A stretch of 64,000 nt of DNA from assembly GCA_963576735.1 (NCBI GenBank), contig OY755177.1:310001-374000 (forward strand), written 5' to 3'. Positions within the stretch are counted from its first letter, which is position 1; each line of letters starts with the position of its first letter. The notes beneath the pieces were generated by a model. That model worked only from the letters and a program-made list of their open reading frames with translations, ran no database searches and had not been told where the DNA came from. Shown here in pieces: positions 1-27,900 of this stretch. This stretch comes from Bedellia somnulentella (taxonomy: Eukaryota; Arthropoda; Insecta; Lepidoptera; Bedelliidae). Both the position numbers and the translations under genes were made by a program.

Positions 1-905
1 TAAAGGAAAAGGGTCACACCAGGAATTTTAAAACGTAAGAAAGTATTTATTGCAGATCTTGTTCAAGTTCGGTTTGGGGAGTCAACTTATACTTGCAATG
101 GTATCACTCTATGAGTATTACAGTGTAATCATCACTGACTGGTTCGGGTTCTTTCGGGGTGTCCGACAGGGATGTGTAGCTTCTCCATGGCTTTTCAATT
201 TGTTCATGGACTGTCTGACAGAGATGCGTAAAGTGATTATGGAACGAGAATGGGTGGATTCATCATTAAATGCCTCTTATACGCTGACTATCAAGTACCA
301 CTTAGTATCGGTGGAAGGGTTGCAAGATATGATGAATATAGCAATAACGTCTTTTGGAAAAAAAAAATGAGGGTGAATGTGTATAAAACTAAAACCATGG
401 ATTTTGAAAGACGGGAGAGTATGCCAGAATTTGTGATTGAGATTAATGGTATAAAAGTTGAAAAGTGGAAGAGTTTTTTTACCTGGGAAGTTTGTTTCCT
501 GGGTATTGAAAGTGTGATGAAGGCATCGAAAGAGTGAAAAAGGCTGCTGCGGTAAATGGAGCAATGAATAGCATAATGGCCACTAAATCGGTGTCTGAAA
601 ATGCTTGAATAGCTGTGCATGATGCTGTTCTTGTTTCTACGCTTATGTATGGCAGTGAATGTTGGGTATGGCAGAAAAAGCATGAGAGCAGAGTGAATGC
701 AGTAGAGATGATGTCCCTCCGTAAAAAATGTAATGTTAGGCTATGTGATCGAGTGAGAAATATCGCGATTAGTAAAAAGAGCATGTATGAAAAGATGATG
801 TAAACAAAGCAAGAAAGATTTTGCCATGATCATACAAAGTCGCAATCGATGGTCTCTGCCAACCCCAATGGTAAAATAATGGCGTGAGTATATGTAATCA
901 CATAA
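1..905 (+). mobile_element. Decayed RTE-like LINE (family L), RT to 3' tail
   Basis: Degenerate reverse-transcriptase coding remains. Around 150-235 a translated stretch reads like the RT 'RQGC..SP.LFNLFMD' block. Around 640-690 comes the 'LMYGSECW.WQKK' block shared with the copy at 14090-14635. The copy ends near 840-890 with the family tail CTCTGCCAACCCC...GGCGTGAGTATATG. Frameshifts and stops break the frame throughout, so it is not functional. The 5' end lies outside the window. The clade is inferred from the tail ending in an ATGT repeat rather than poly(A); it was not tested by phylogeny. Confidence 0.75.
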
Positions 906-1162
906 ATACCCATACATAATTTACATACATATATATTGTATATAATTAGTCAAAATACAAAAGTCGCTGGAGAATGTTTGATTCCGAAGGTCTAAGTTAG
1001 TTTCCCACCTAAATTCTAAATTAGCCGAATAAGTTATTTTTTTGAAATTTTGGCTACCCCTTCTAGGGCTTTTTATGGTCTGAGTATATGATTGTATGTA
1101 CAGGCTTAACAAAGTAAGAAAGAACATTTGTACAACTTAGTGTAGAGTAAAAAGTAAAAAGT

Positions 1163-1406
1163 AGCTGTGTAGTGTCGGCTTAGAATAGCACTACCCCATT
1201 TCTTCCGGTGGGTGTACGTAAGAGGCGACTAACGGTATTGGGGCTTTTAAGGAATTTTTGGGCGATGCGGTTGGAGACCCATCACCAAAAACCTTTATTT
1301 CACCATCTTTTCCCCACGCAACTTCCAAAGGTGGCTGAGCAATGTCTCATTCCCTAGCTCTGGCTACCCCTTCAAGGGATTTATAGCCGTGAGTATATGT
1401 ATGTAT
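1163..1406 (+). repeat. Family A short element, full-length copy with target duplication
   Basis: A 244-bp element flanked by a perfect 16-bp direct repeat, GTAAAAAGTAAAAAGT, at 1147-1162 and 1407-1422. It starts at AGCTGTGTAGTGTCGGC and ends GTGAGTATATGTATGTAT. The duplication defines both ends and shows insertion by target-primed retrotransposition. It has no coding capacity and is present at least ten more times in the window. I see no convincing A or B box, so its promoter origin is unclear. A SINE is the simplest reading. Confidence 0.85.
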
Positions 1407-1422
1407 GTAAAAAGTAAAAAGT

Positions 1423-1630
1423 TGTTTCATGCCAATTATACCCGTGTGTGGCAAACGGGAAGTCTAAGGCACGGGGCAGGGCTTTTAAAGTTATTGTTAA
1501 CGATGAGATTGGATGGAACCCTTCTTCTTCACTTCTTCAACTTTAAAAGCCCCAAACCCTTTAGTCACCTCTTATGATCACCCACGGGTAGACATGTGGT
1601 ACTGCTATTCTAAGGTGATACTACACAGTA
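1423..1630. repeat. Rearranged family A fragments just upstream of the tubulin promoter
   Basis: The stretch 1530-1626 is a diverged antisense family A head, ending in CCTTAGAATAGC-like sequence read on the - strand. Roughly 1465-1520 is a forward piece carrying the GGGCTTTTAAAG core. Together they form an imperfect inverted arrangement that ends about 75 bp before the TATA box. Confidence 0.6.
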
Positions 1631-1700
1631 ACGTATGCCTGAACCTAAGACTATAATAAATCTTAGCACAATCAGAATCGGCAGTGCGCAGTAGCGTCGT

Positions 1701-1708
1701 TATAAAAG
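1701..1708 (+). promoter_or_regulatory. TATA box of the alpha-tubulin gene
   Basis: TATAAAAG lies in a GC-rich patch 111 bp before the start codon. TCATTT at 1731-1736 fits the arthropod initiator TCAKTY and would place +1 at A1733, 32 bp from the first T of the TATA box. The 5' UTR would then be about 79 nt. Confidence 0.75.
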
Positions 1709-1811
1709 CGGCGACGTCCAGCCGCGCGCATCATTTGGCTGGTGCGTCCCCTCGCTGACGAGCTGAGCCGCTCCCGACTTACTACACGACAAACAAACAA
1801 ACACTTCAACA

Positions 1812-17548
<15,737 letters not shown>

Positions 17549-18300
17549 ATTGGGAAGTAATTCCTGCTACTGTAAAACTTCTTGGTTTTGTTTGGGGGTT
17601 AAAATGTTAGTTATTGCGAAGATACCTTTTGTGCCTTTGGATTTTAACAATATAAACACTAATGATGCTAAAATGATCCTCCAGGGGAAATTCAAATTAA
17701 AACATGGTATATCCTTCCTTAAGTGTAGAAAGATAATATTGAACAAGAACACCAAATGATCCATGTTATTTTTTGGCTTAAAGGAATTGCAATAGGATAG
17801 GACAATGCTCACTGTATGTGAAAGTGATGTATGCTTAGCTTCGCTGTCATGTGAATGCCTCAATAATTAATTACCAGAAGATTGTTTTAATGTCAGAAGT
17901 TGAGAGTAAGATCTTAATATAACTTAACAGCAGAGTACTGACATATAAGTACTTTTATTTTGGATGACATGCACCGCCATTTTGTTATCACCTGTTGTCG
18001 GCCATTTTATTAATACTGAAATGAAAAAGTGCGACATTTATCTTAAATATGATGGTTGATTTGAATCTTTCTCTATTTTAATAGTTGTCATTAGGAATTA
18101 AATAAATATGAAATAATATAATCTTTTAACAAATAAGATAAAGAATGCATTTATTAATTTTATATTATATTCAATGAAAGAGTAGAATTTATATTGCTTT
18201 ATATTATATTTAGTTATATCAATAATATTTAAGTACTATTTTTATAATCAATTTGGTTATAATTGTTATTTGTATTTTAATAAAAAAGCACATTAAACTT
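17549..18300 (+). other. Alpha-tubulin 3' UTR and polyadenylation signals
   Basis: AT-rich and without coding. AATAAA occurs at 18101-18106 and 18279-18284; the second, followed by a T/G-rich stretch (GCCTTTTGTTTTTC), is the stronger candidate end. Confidence 0.6.
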
Positions 18301-18457
18301 TTACACATTAAACGCCTTTTGTTTTTCATTTAAGCAAAAAGACTTGATTAACTTATTATCATTAAAATGTTTTCTGCAAATTAAATTGATTTGAATTGAT
18401 AAGAAGTATAAATGTTGAAATATACTACTTGTAATCAGTAATTAATACTAGTATTGA

Positions 18458-18605
18458 TATAGGCGATTAGCCTGTCCCCTACAACGTGAGTACACTGTGT
18501 CCAAACTGTAACGCGTTACTCTAATCACCAGGTGACAATGACATCAACAGTATTAGTACATATGCCACCACTTCGGGGACATACGGCGTGTACGTTTGAG
18601 ATTGA
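18458..18605 (+). repeat. SINE family B, 3' half
   Basis: Begins ATAGGCGATTAGCCTGTCCC and ends at CACTTCGGGGACATACGGCG, matching the 3' half of family B with substitutions. The tRNA head is absent. Confidence 0.65.
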
Positions 18606-18741
18606 GTTTGAGTAGTTATAGCTCTTGGTTGTAGATAAGAAGGAAGAAATCGTGACTAAAACACCGTGGTCGAGGTAAAACTTGGATAAATCTTAGTGAT
18701 GTGACAGTGACGTCTTCCTGACGAAACTCACAAAATCCGTA

Positions 18742-18838
18742 ATTCGAATGTTTTTGTTCATGAAAACCTCATGTGGGGATTTTTACTAATAAATTAACAA
18801 AGTTTTTCTTTCCTTTGTTTATCCTTTATTTATTAGTC
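18742..18838. repeat. Inverted junction of two SINE C tails
   Basis: 18756-18790 is an antisense family C end (CATGAAAACCTCATGTGGGG). It is followed without a gap by sense family C tail (TTTTTCTTTCCTTTGTTTAT) at about 18799-18835. The tRNA-like part is missing. Confidence 0.5.
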
Positions 18839-19005
18839 ACAAAATCCGTTTCCAGAAGAACTAGTATCTCTACCTCCCTATGGGGAAATACAATACAGTG
18901 CTAACTTTCATAGATTTTTCATGGGGTTTATTGGGTTAAGCTATTTATTCAGCAACAAATAAGGTGACAGTTTTTTTAAATTTTACAACGGTTTTATCTA
19001 TATCT

Positions 19006-19972
19006 TCTATACTTATAATAAATCTGTAGAGAGGTCAATTCTGTACATGAAATATATTTTCAAAATAACTATCAGGTGGTGATTAGGGATCGATACTGAT
19101 GCCAAAAATGCAATCAGTAAAATTTTTGTCTGTCTATCTGTCTGTCTGTCTGTCGGTTTGTATGTGCCTTATGGAAACAAAAACTACTCGACGGATTTTA
19201 ACGAAACTTGGTACAATTATTCTTCATACTCCTGGGCAGGTTTTCGTATACTTTCCAGCAGAGTAGTAAAGGGGAATTTTGGGAAATTTTGGGAAAACGG
19301 GAGAAGTTACTCCATTTTTTAAGCTTCCGTCGCGTGTGCAGCCTTAATGGTTAAACTTTCATAGAAATCATGTATGACGGAAATATTCTTCATAAAATTA
19401 TCTAAAAAAAATCCTCTACAGTTTATGTCTATCTTTTACGGTTGACTCACAATAACACGTGTAATGTTCCTGATAGCTTAGCAGTTCGGAACATTCTGAT
19501 TATATTTGTTTACTCTTACGTTTGTAAACCTCTCACTCATCTCTAATTTAAAAAAGGTAACATTATTACCTATTCAATAAAAAAAGAATCATAGAAATCG
19601 ATAGAGCAACACCGAAATTATACATAAAAAAAAGCCATCGCGCCCGTGACCAAAACCAAATCTTTACTAATTTACATATAACGTACTAGATGGCGCCAGT
19701 AGTTGCATCCTACATCACGTAATGATTATTTTTTAGATGGTTATAAATACTTCATAGCGTTTTATTCCAAAATTTGCTATTAAACGGAAATACTGAACAG
19801 TTCATTAAAGCGCATTCAAAATCACCAAACTACACTGTCAAGGAGTGCTATAAATTTAATAAATTGAAAACATTGCGCTGAATTTCACAATGCTTGAGCA
19901 GTGACTGAAGAAAGAAACCTCGGATATTTAAAAAGACAACGCTACCCGTGCGAAGCTGGGACGATCCACTAG
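19006..19972 (+). mobile_element. Non-autonomous Helitron
   Basis: About 967 bp beginning TCTATACTTATAATAAATCT and ending with a GC-rich segment CCGTGCGAAGCTGGGACG followed by CACTAG and a T. This is the Helitron 3' signature (hairpin, then CTAG, insertion before T). No Rep/helicase coding. Its first 400 bp are about 95% identical by eye to 63360-63760. Confidence 0.8.
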
Positions 19973-20004
19973 TAGTAATAAATAAAACAAAGAAAAATAT
20001 TTAA

Positions 20005-21782
20005 CTGTTTATTACAAATGTTTTTAATAAAAAAACTTTTAAGTTCTTTCCAAACGTATAAATTTGTTTTCACAAATAAAATATACACGAACATATATTA
20101 CAAATAAAGCTATTTACACAAATGAAAATCCTAAGTAAAAAAGAGACCCTGCAATGAAATTACTTGGAATAAAAAAACTTACGAAAATGAGATAACAGTC
20201 AAACTGCATATAAATTAAATAATACTAAAAAAAATTAACACTGTTAATAACAAAATATAGTATCAACGTCATTTTAATCCTCGCGCAGGCATTTAGTTCT
20301 AAACTGTTATATTAACCAAAACCTGGAATAGTTTGCTATCTTTGTGTCAGTCTCTTATTTGTCACGGTCGCGAACGCTTACGCTCAAAATAAAGTAAAGA
20401 AGAGTTATAAAAATATTCAATCCAAAAAATTGTAAGTAATTTCGCCTATTTCAATCAAGATTTACTTGAAAATCAATGAGACTAGTAGCGACATGAGCAA
20501 AAACTTCATAATAACAACTACACGATTAGTTTCTTGTAAATTTTCGGTGGCTTAGCTAACTTATATCTCAAATCAAATATGTAGTTACTTATTCTACAAC
20601 TAATAAAATTAAATCACCACGAGGACTGCCATTTTCGTTTTTCTCTATAAAGATATGTCTTTTTAAATCTAATAAAAAGAAAAAAACCTTTTTTTTTTAT
20701 TTTATAAACCATTAGTGAAAAAAATATGAATATAATATATACTAAGTATGTAGTACTGTAGTACTAGCGTGCTCGGTGTACCCAACTGTACTATGAAGTA
20801 AAGATAAGCACTCTAAAAAGTACTGTAAAGTAAAGATAAGCACTCTGAATGCCACCATTTCGACGATATACGGCTTGAACGATTATCTGAGCGGCTAACG
20901 CGTTATGAAATTGAGATAAAACCGAATTAAGACAAATTACATCAGTAATTATTCAAATATAATTGTGTCGACTCAATATTCCGATATTATCATACTATTC
21001 ACAAGTCTCTAATTAATATATTTTTTAACTTATGCAAGAATAATCCACAGGATAAAACGATTTTTTATTTCACGTCTTTTTCTTTCTACGCAAATCATAC
21101 ATATGTATTTCAAACTGGTATGCTTTTACTGTTCATATATACCATCGAAAATAATTATATTCATATGTTCTACCTTACAAAATATACACATATATTCTAT
21201 CAGTTTTACATAAGTAAGATTATCGCTATAAAGCAACTGCCCCGCACCATCATATGATGAAAAACTAATTAGGTCTTATTGAGAACCTCCTCTGTTTTTG
21301 AAGTCGGTTAACAGACATTTTGCCTTTTATTTTCGGGCCCCTTACATCTGACAACAATGAAACATCCGCCTGACAAAAAAATACAGAAATACATTACAAC
21401 CTTAAAACATTAGGGGTGTAAACGCAAAGAGACTAGTAACGAAAATATATTAGATGTAAAGTACTAGCAATCTATACTTCTTAATATGTCCATTTATAAC
21501 AGGTATTTAGCACAATCTCTAGGTAAACAAGTCCAAAACACTTATATAATTCTATGAATTGACCTCACATTAAAGTAGTTACACTCGTACACTTCGTAGG
21601 TATATTGTACCTACAATAGTTTGAAACTAAATAATTACATTTACAATCCTTTATAAAAGGTACTTTTAATCAACGCAGAACGTAAATAGCACGTCTTCAT
21701 TCGTTGACCCGTTGTCATATTATCTGGCAGTGTAATGGCCGCAAGTGTATGTATGTAGATCCCACACTTGTGAATAGCACAA
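20005..21782 (-). other. Probable 3' UTR / downstream region of the ZDHHC6 gene
   Basis: AT-rich, no coding seen. The first AATAAA on the - strand after the stop is at 21331-21326; others lie near 21068-21063 and 20013-20008. I cannot tell which is used. Confidence 0.4.
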
Positions 21783-21900
21783 CTAGTCAGGTTTGTATTT
21801 GTCGTCGGTCAGGACCACGGCCTGCAAGGGGAACCAGCCCCGCGGGCCGCGGACCCCCTCGCCCGCGTCTCGGATTAGCTTCTCACCGAATAACCAGTTT
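21783..21900 (-). CDS. ZDHHC6: ZDHHC6 exon 8 (N346-D383, stop)
   Basis: Completes K345 and adds 38 residues with WLFGEKLIRD and RGWFP, the end of the SH3-like fold, then stop TAG. Acceptor TTTTCCAG at 21908-21901. Confidence 0.9.
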
Positions 21901-24900
21901 CTGGAAAATATAAATAATATTGTAAATGATTAGCTAAAAGCAACCGTGATAGCCCAGTGGGTAGAACACTCGGTTATCGTGCAAACGACTAGTGTTCAAA
22001 TCCTGGGTCGGGACTACACCAATTTGTCTTTTCTAAAGACATATGTGTGGTTAATTTATCATGGTTGTTAACGGTGAGGGAAAACATCGTGAGGAAACCC
22101 ACATGGCTGAGTTGTACTTAGTCATGTGACAGTGTATTCGTACAAAACGGCGATAGGCCTGCCCCCTATCACGTGAGTACACTGTCCATGCAAAACGTGG
22201 GTACTCTGAACACCAGGTGACAAAGTCACGTGATGTTCAGAAGTATTAGTACCTCTGCCAACCCCTTCGGGGATATTCGGCGTGAACGTTTATGTTTATT
22301 TATAATAATAAATAGTATTTTTTTTATTTATTTTCAAAAGTACATCCAAATTCGCGCTTTCGCGCAAATATTGTTGCGCAGAGTTTTGGAGGAGATATTA
22401 ATCAACTGAAGTGATTATGAGAATAACCTTTGCTATATTATTTAAGCTATGGGGTATGTTATCTATTACAAACGATATTTCGTCATATTTCTTATCAACG
22501 TCTATACTAACTTTTGAAAAAAAAAAAAATAAGAAAAGAACACATTTATTAGCTGCTGCAAAAAAAACTTACAACTGGGTAACATACAAACATAAAACTG
22601 TTGGTATTATTACTCCTTTTTTATCAAGCGGGCCGAACAATACCGACACTATGAAATGAGAAGAACAAAAACGTATAAGAATATTAATGAATATGAGTGT
22701 AATAAAAATTTTGACAGAATCGTAAAAAAGACGTTGTTGTGTATCTTTCTGTCAAGAATACCTTTAAGTAGTGACAATATTATAATAATTACAGGGCATT
22801 AAAGGTTGCAACTATAAAATTATTATCTAAATTAGACAAAGTAAATAATGTTAATCATATTTTTTCCCGATTCTTAGTAATTTTCCATGCTGATATCGCT
22901 TTAAAACATAATTTTCACAAATAGCGCACTTAAAAAATACCAATAAAAATATAATAATATTATAAAATAAAAAGAATATTACCAGTTGAATAAAACTGAC
23001 AATCCGACATTTATGTCAAGAACTGACAAATTTTTCGGATTGTCAGCCTAAGCTTGTTTAATAAAGATGACAAATATGCCCGACATTGACAGGTAAAATG
23101 ACGACAAATTGTCACTACCTAAACGCGTTTAATAAAACTAAGCAATTGTCAAAAATCATTGTCGAGTTCCATGATAATTGTCCTTGACAAATTTGTCGCA
23201 TTGTCACGACATATACGTCAATTCCTGATATATAAGAAAATCATAAGGTTGAATGCTTAAATTCATATACTTATATTCATATTGTTTGTTTGCTATTGGT
23301 TGACTTCCTTTGTCGCAAAATGGAAATGAAGTACGTTACAAAAACGTAGAAATTGATTCTGTTTTTTTGACATTGTCGATGCCACCTTGGTTGTCATACC
23401 TACCTGAACAAAGTATTCATTATGACTACTTTCACTGCTCAATGTAAGCACCATCTCTTTGAGCAAACGGCTCAAATGACTTCAAACGATTGTGTGACAC
23501 ACGGTAAGGCCACCTGTCAGGATTGTCCGACAATTTTACAAATATGTCGATATGTCGTGACAATTTACTGTTCAATAAAGCAGAATTAACAAGTTTTTAA
23601 CGACAAATCGTCACCTGTCACCTGTCGCGCTATAAGTTTTATTGAACAGAGAAATGTCGAATTGTCATGATTATCCGACATATTTGTCAATTTTCCACCT
23701 CGACAAAATTGACACTTGTAATGTTTATTAAACAGAATTTTGTCGATCGTAGAATTGTCACACTTGACATATATGTCGATTTGTCAGTTTTGTTAAACAA
23801 GGCCCAGAAAGTAAGGACTTACAGCTACCGCCCATGCACCTAAACAGCATGTTAAAAAAGAGTCATACAAACAGGTAATGAGTCAACTTAGGCTGAACGT
23901 TGCAAGTGGCTCGAAGTTCCTGCATCGCGTACCAACCTATCGAGAGAGAGTTCTCCTACGCGCGCAATAGTTACAGTTAACCATATTGCCGAACAAACGG
24001 ACATATTTTCCTGTTCCTTGGCTCACTTCACAAGCGTAGCTGTTCGCTGCTCTTGGCTGGACTTTTTGATTTTGAATGGCGGGACGGCGTGTTGAAAAAT
24101 TGTAATTGAATTGTATTAATTTTGAGTATTGTGATACTAATAGAAGCAGCATATTTTGATGGTATATATTGTGAATCGGCGTAATTGTGGACATATAAAA
24201 GTGATATCGTCCGTGTAAGTGAATCTGGATACAATTGGGTGCGGTCACCGGTGCACGCGGTTGAAGCAGGAATACGAAAGAAAGTAAGAAAGGAATAAAA
24301 GGCACGATATCCTTTGGACAGGGAATCGTATTATTGATCCCAGACTGAATGTATTCAGATCTCAACAAAATATTGAAATAGCCAGCACACCACTTGGAAG
24401 AACTAAGGACTGAACACCTCACCAGTTCCAGGCTCACGTAAGTTCTGAACAACTTTAATAACACAAACTAGTTACACACGAACAAGAAATTGAACCTCTG
24501 GGAAAAATAAATGAATTAAACTAGTGCGAACTGTGAAACATACTATTGACTTTAAGTGTAATTGTTGTGTTATAAATTGGTGGTATTATGGTGTTAGAGT
24601 ATTGATAGTACAGAGATCATTATTGAGTGTTTGTTAACATGCCATATGTTCCTCAAGTTGAAATCTATATTGCATATTAATTGCAGTAAAAGTAAAGTAA
24701 TTGTTTGTTTAACACTATTTTTAATAATAGTCTAGAATTGTGATCCTATCGTCTTATTGCAATAGTATTGAAAGTAAATGTTGTTTGTTTAACACTATTA
24801 TGAATAATAGCAGTCTAGAATTGAGATTCTATCATCTTATTGCAATATTCTTGAAAGTATATGTCAGTACTTATAAATGGGTACAGCTTCACACTGTATT

Positions 24901-27900
24901 AAGTTAGATTGAGGTTATATACATTATTTGATCATATTAGTCATTTCCAAGTGGGTTTGAATAAGTGGCAGGCTAACTTTATTCATTTACTTTAAATTTC
25001 TACTTGTTTTTTGATATTTTGTAGACTGGGTTGTGTTATTAAGTTCACAATCAGTTTCCAGTTTTGGTTTGTAAAATAAGGTTAATGATTGCAAGTCTGG
25101 GGCTTGATATTTTGTATACTGTGTTTTTTGGTAAATTGTTCATTGTTGTTGCTAGATTGTATTGCCAAATAATATTTGTCCTTTGCTAGTTTTGAGTTGG
25201 GTTGTATTCTTTGTATTCTTTTGTTGTATTTTAGGTATCTGGTGGTCAAGTGTTGATTTGGGTTGTATTCTTTGTATTTGTATGTTGTATTATTGGTATT
25301 GATGGTCAAGTGTTAATTATAGGTTATAAAATAGGAGTTACATCTTTGTTTCAATTATTATTGTGGTATTATTGTATTTGTTACATCATGACCACTGATC
25401 GGAGTAGGTAGAGCGATTTAGGTTCATTGACCGCAAACATTGATGTTAATATGGATATTCCACGGGATTCCGAATAATACGAAATAGATTAAAAATAGAA
25501 AATTTAGAAAAAAATATTGTGATTTATTTTAACTCAGGTCATACTCAGTCTTCTAGTGAAACTGAAGACGCCCCAGACCAAGAAATAGACCATTGATTTT
25601 TTTTTGTTTCAATAACTTAATTATTGTTTAATCGTGTTGGTCATTTTAATTAAGATTATATTGTTGTTAAATACAAATAGTTTGTTATTTTCAATCATGT
25701 TTAGATTTTTGAGGAATAAATAATTTGTATTATGTTCGTGTACAACTTCAGAATTAAAACGTTAAATGATTGTTGATTTTTGTATAAATATAAGAAATTG
25801 TTACATAAAAAAATATATGTGGTTTAACGTATCAATTTTCTATCTATTTATTATATTATCCTTAAACCCGTCCTTTTAATTATAGGAAGTGTATGCTTTC
25901 ATTACTCCCTAAGACGTAAACAGATTTTTATTATTAATTTATTAAAAAAAGAAATCCCGGGATTCGGGGAGTATCCATATTATTCTTTCATATGGCAAGT
26001 ACATAAAATAGCTCTGCCTACTCCGATCACTGATCATGACTTCTGTAACTAGGATTGGTGGGGAAGTAAGGACAGTATTGCGTTGGTTAGTTTAGTAGCT
26101 GCTTTGTTGGATAGGTTTGATAAATTGCCCGCTAAACGGGAGCGGTTAGAGAATCTTTCTGCCTGTTATTATGAATTGGCCAGCACTGGTGTGGTTCCAT
26201 CTGATGTGGAAACTCAAATTGTGGGTGATTTGGACCAGTGCGACGAGCTCTCCGATCAATCGGCTCTCACACTCAAAGCGGGGTCGACCACTTCTCCAGA
26301 TTTGGATTTGCCTAAGTTTAGTGGAGATCTCACTGAGTGGCTTAGTTTTTGGAACATGTTCCAAAGCCTGGTGGATCGTAGGTCAGATTTGTCGCCAGCT
26401 CAGAAATTGGCCTATCTTCGTTCATCCATGCGGGATGAGGCCTTGGACATGATGAGTCATCTCACTGTGACTGATGACAGTTATCCCACTGCTGTGGAAC
26501 TTTTGACCCGAAGGTACCACAATGTAAGACGGCTTGCAGACCAGCATGTTGGTCGGATTCTCACCTTGCCCAGGATTTCTAACCTGAGTCGATTGCGGGT
26601 GGACTTGTTGAATCCAATGCTGGTTTCTTTGAATGCATTGAAGATCCTGGACTTACCTGTAGATTCCTGGTCTTATTTATTGTTACATATTGTGCTAGAG
26701 AAACTTCCACCCGAGTTGAAGGTTCGCTTCGAACACAAATTTGGAGGTGATAGTGCCTCTCATCTTCCTCCCTTTTCAGATTTGTTGCTTTTTCTGGAGG
26801 ATGAGTGCCGGGTGGGAGACATTTCAGGTGTACTTTCTCCTAGTCAGCCGGTTCGTGTGGAACAACCGAGTTTATACGGCCATGGGGCAAAATGGGCCCC
26901 CTGTTGTTTGTCGGTATTGCAAGGAGCCTGGACATGCAGTGACAGCCTGCAAGCGTTTTTTGGAGATGCGAGTCCAGGGTCGCCGATCTATTGCTGCTGA
27001 CCGAAGGTGGTGTTATGTTTGTCTTGGTGACCATCTTCAGCGTGAGTGTCAGCAGAGCAGACCTTGTAGGATTTGTCGGGGAGCTCATCATCCGGTTCTA
27101 TGTGCGAACCGTAGTGGTCGTAATGATGTAGAAGTTGTGCGTTCCCCCCCCCCCCGAGTCTGCTCCCCTCCTCATCAAGCCCCCCTCCACCATGCTGCGA
27201 CTAATATTCGTCGCGAGAGGGTTTTGCGTCGTTCCCCCACGGGCGGGGGTAAAATGTCTCGTTCACAGGAACCGCCTCGATATTGTGCGGCCGCCGATAG
27301 GTTCTCTCCCCCCTTGGTGGAGCAGCCCCGGTTAAATAACCGGACGTAGGTTATGGGCGTCATCGTACGCCATTTGTTACTGCTCACTCGTCTCGTCGTT
27401 ACCAGTACGAGAGCTGGAAGCCCGTCCACGTCGTAACCTTCCCGACGTGTCCAGGGGTGAGTTTTCTCCCCCTCGACGTACCGAATAGGTATTTGCTGCC
27501 CTCCCACCAATCCCTGCTGTCCGCCGGGAAACCGTATTGTTACCGACAGCAGTTGTTAGAGTGTGGGCCCCCAATGGTCAACACGTGGATGTCGAGAAAA
27601 AATTAGAGTTGTCTGGTGCAGTCTTAGTTACTAAATTGATGCATCAGGTTCTAGGTTTTTTGAAAGGAGATATGGATATTTGTGATTGTTATGCATGGAC
27701 TGACAGTAAGATTGTTTTGTCCTGGCTAAAATTGCCAGCTCACACGTTAGAAGATTTTGCAGCCAACCGTATCTCTCAAATCTAGAATTGTGAGACCCCG
27801 TTGTTATGGAGACATGTTCCTGGAGAATTGAATCCAGCTGATTGCGCTTCTCGCGGTTGCAGCGCTCCAGCTCTCCTACCCTTTGAAAATGTTGTTAAGG

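Noticed and set aside
23937..24464. A 175-codon antisense frame over the left LTR, also partly at 28.2-28.56 kb
   Set aside because: It lies opposite the LTR, repeats only because the LTR is duplicated, and shows no domain.
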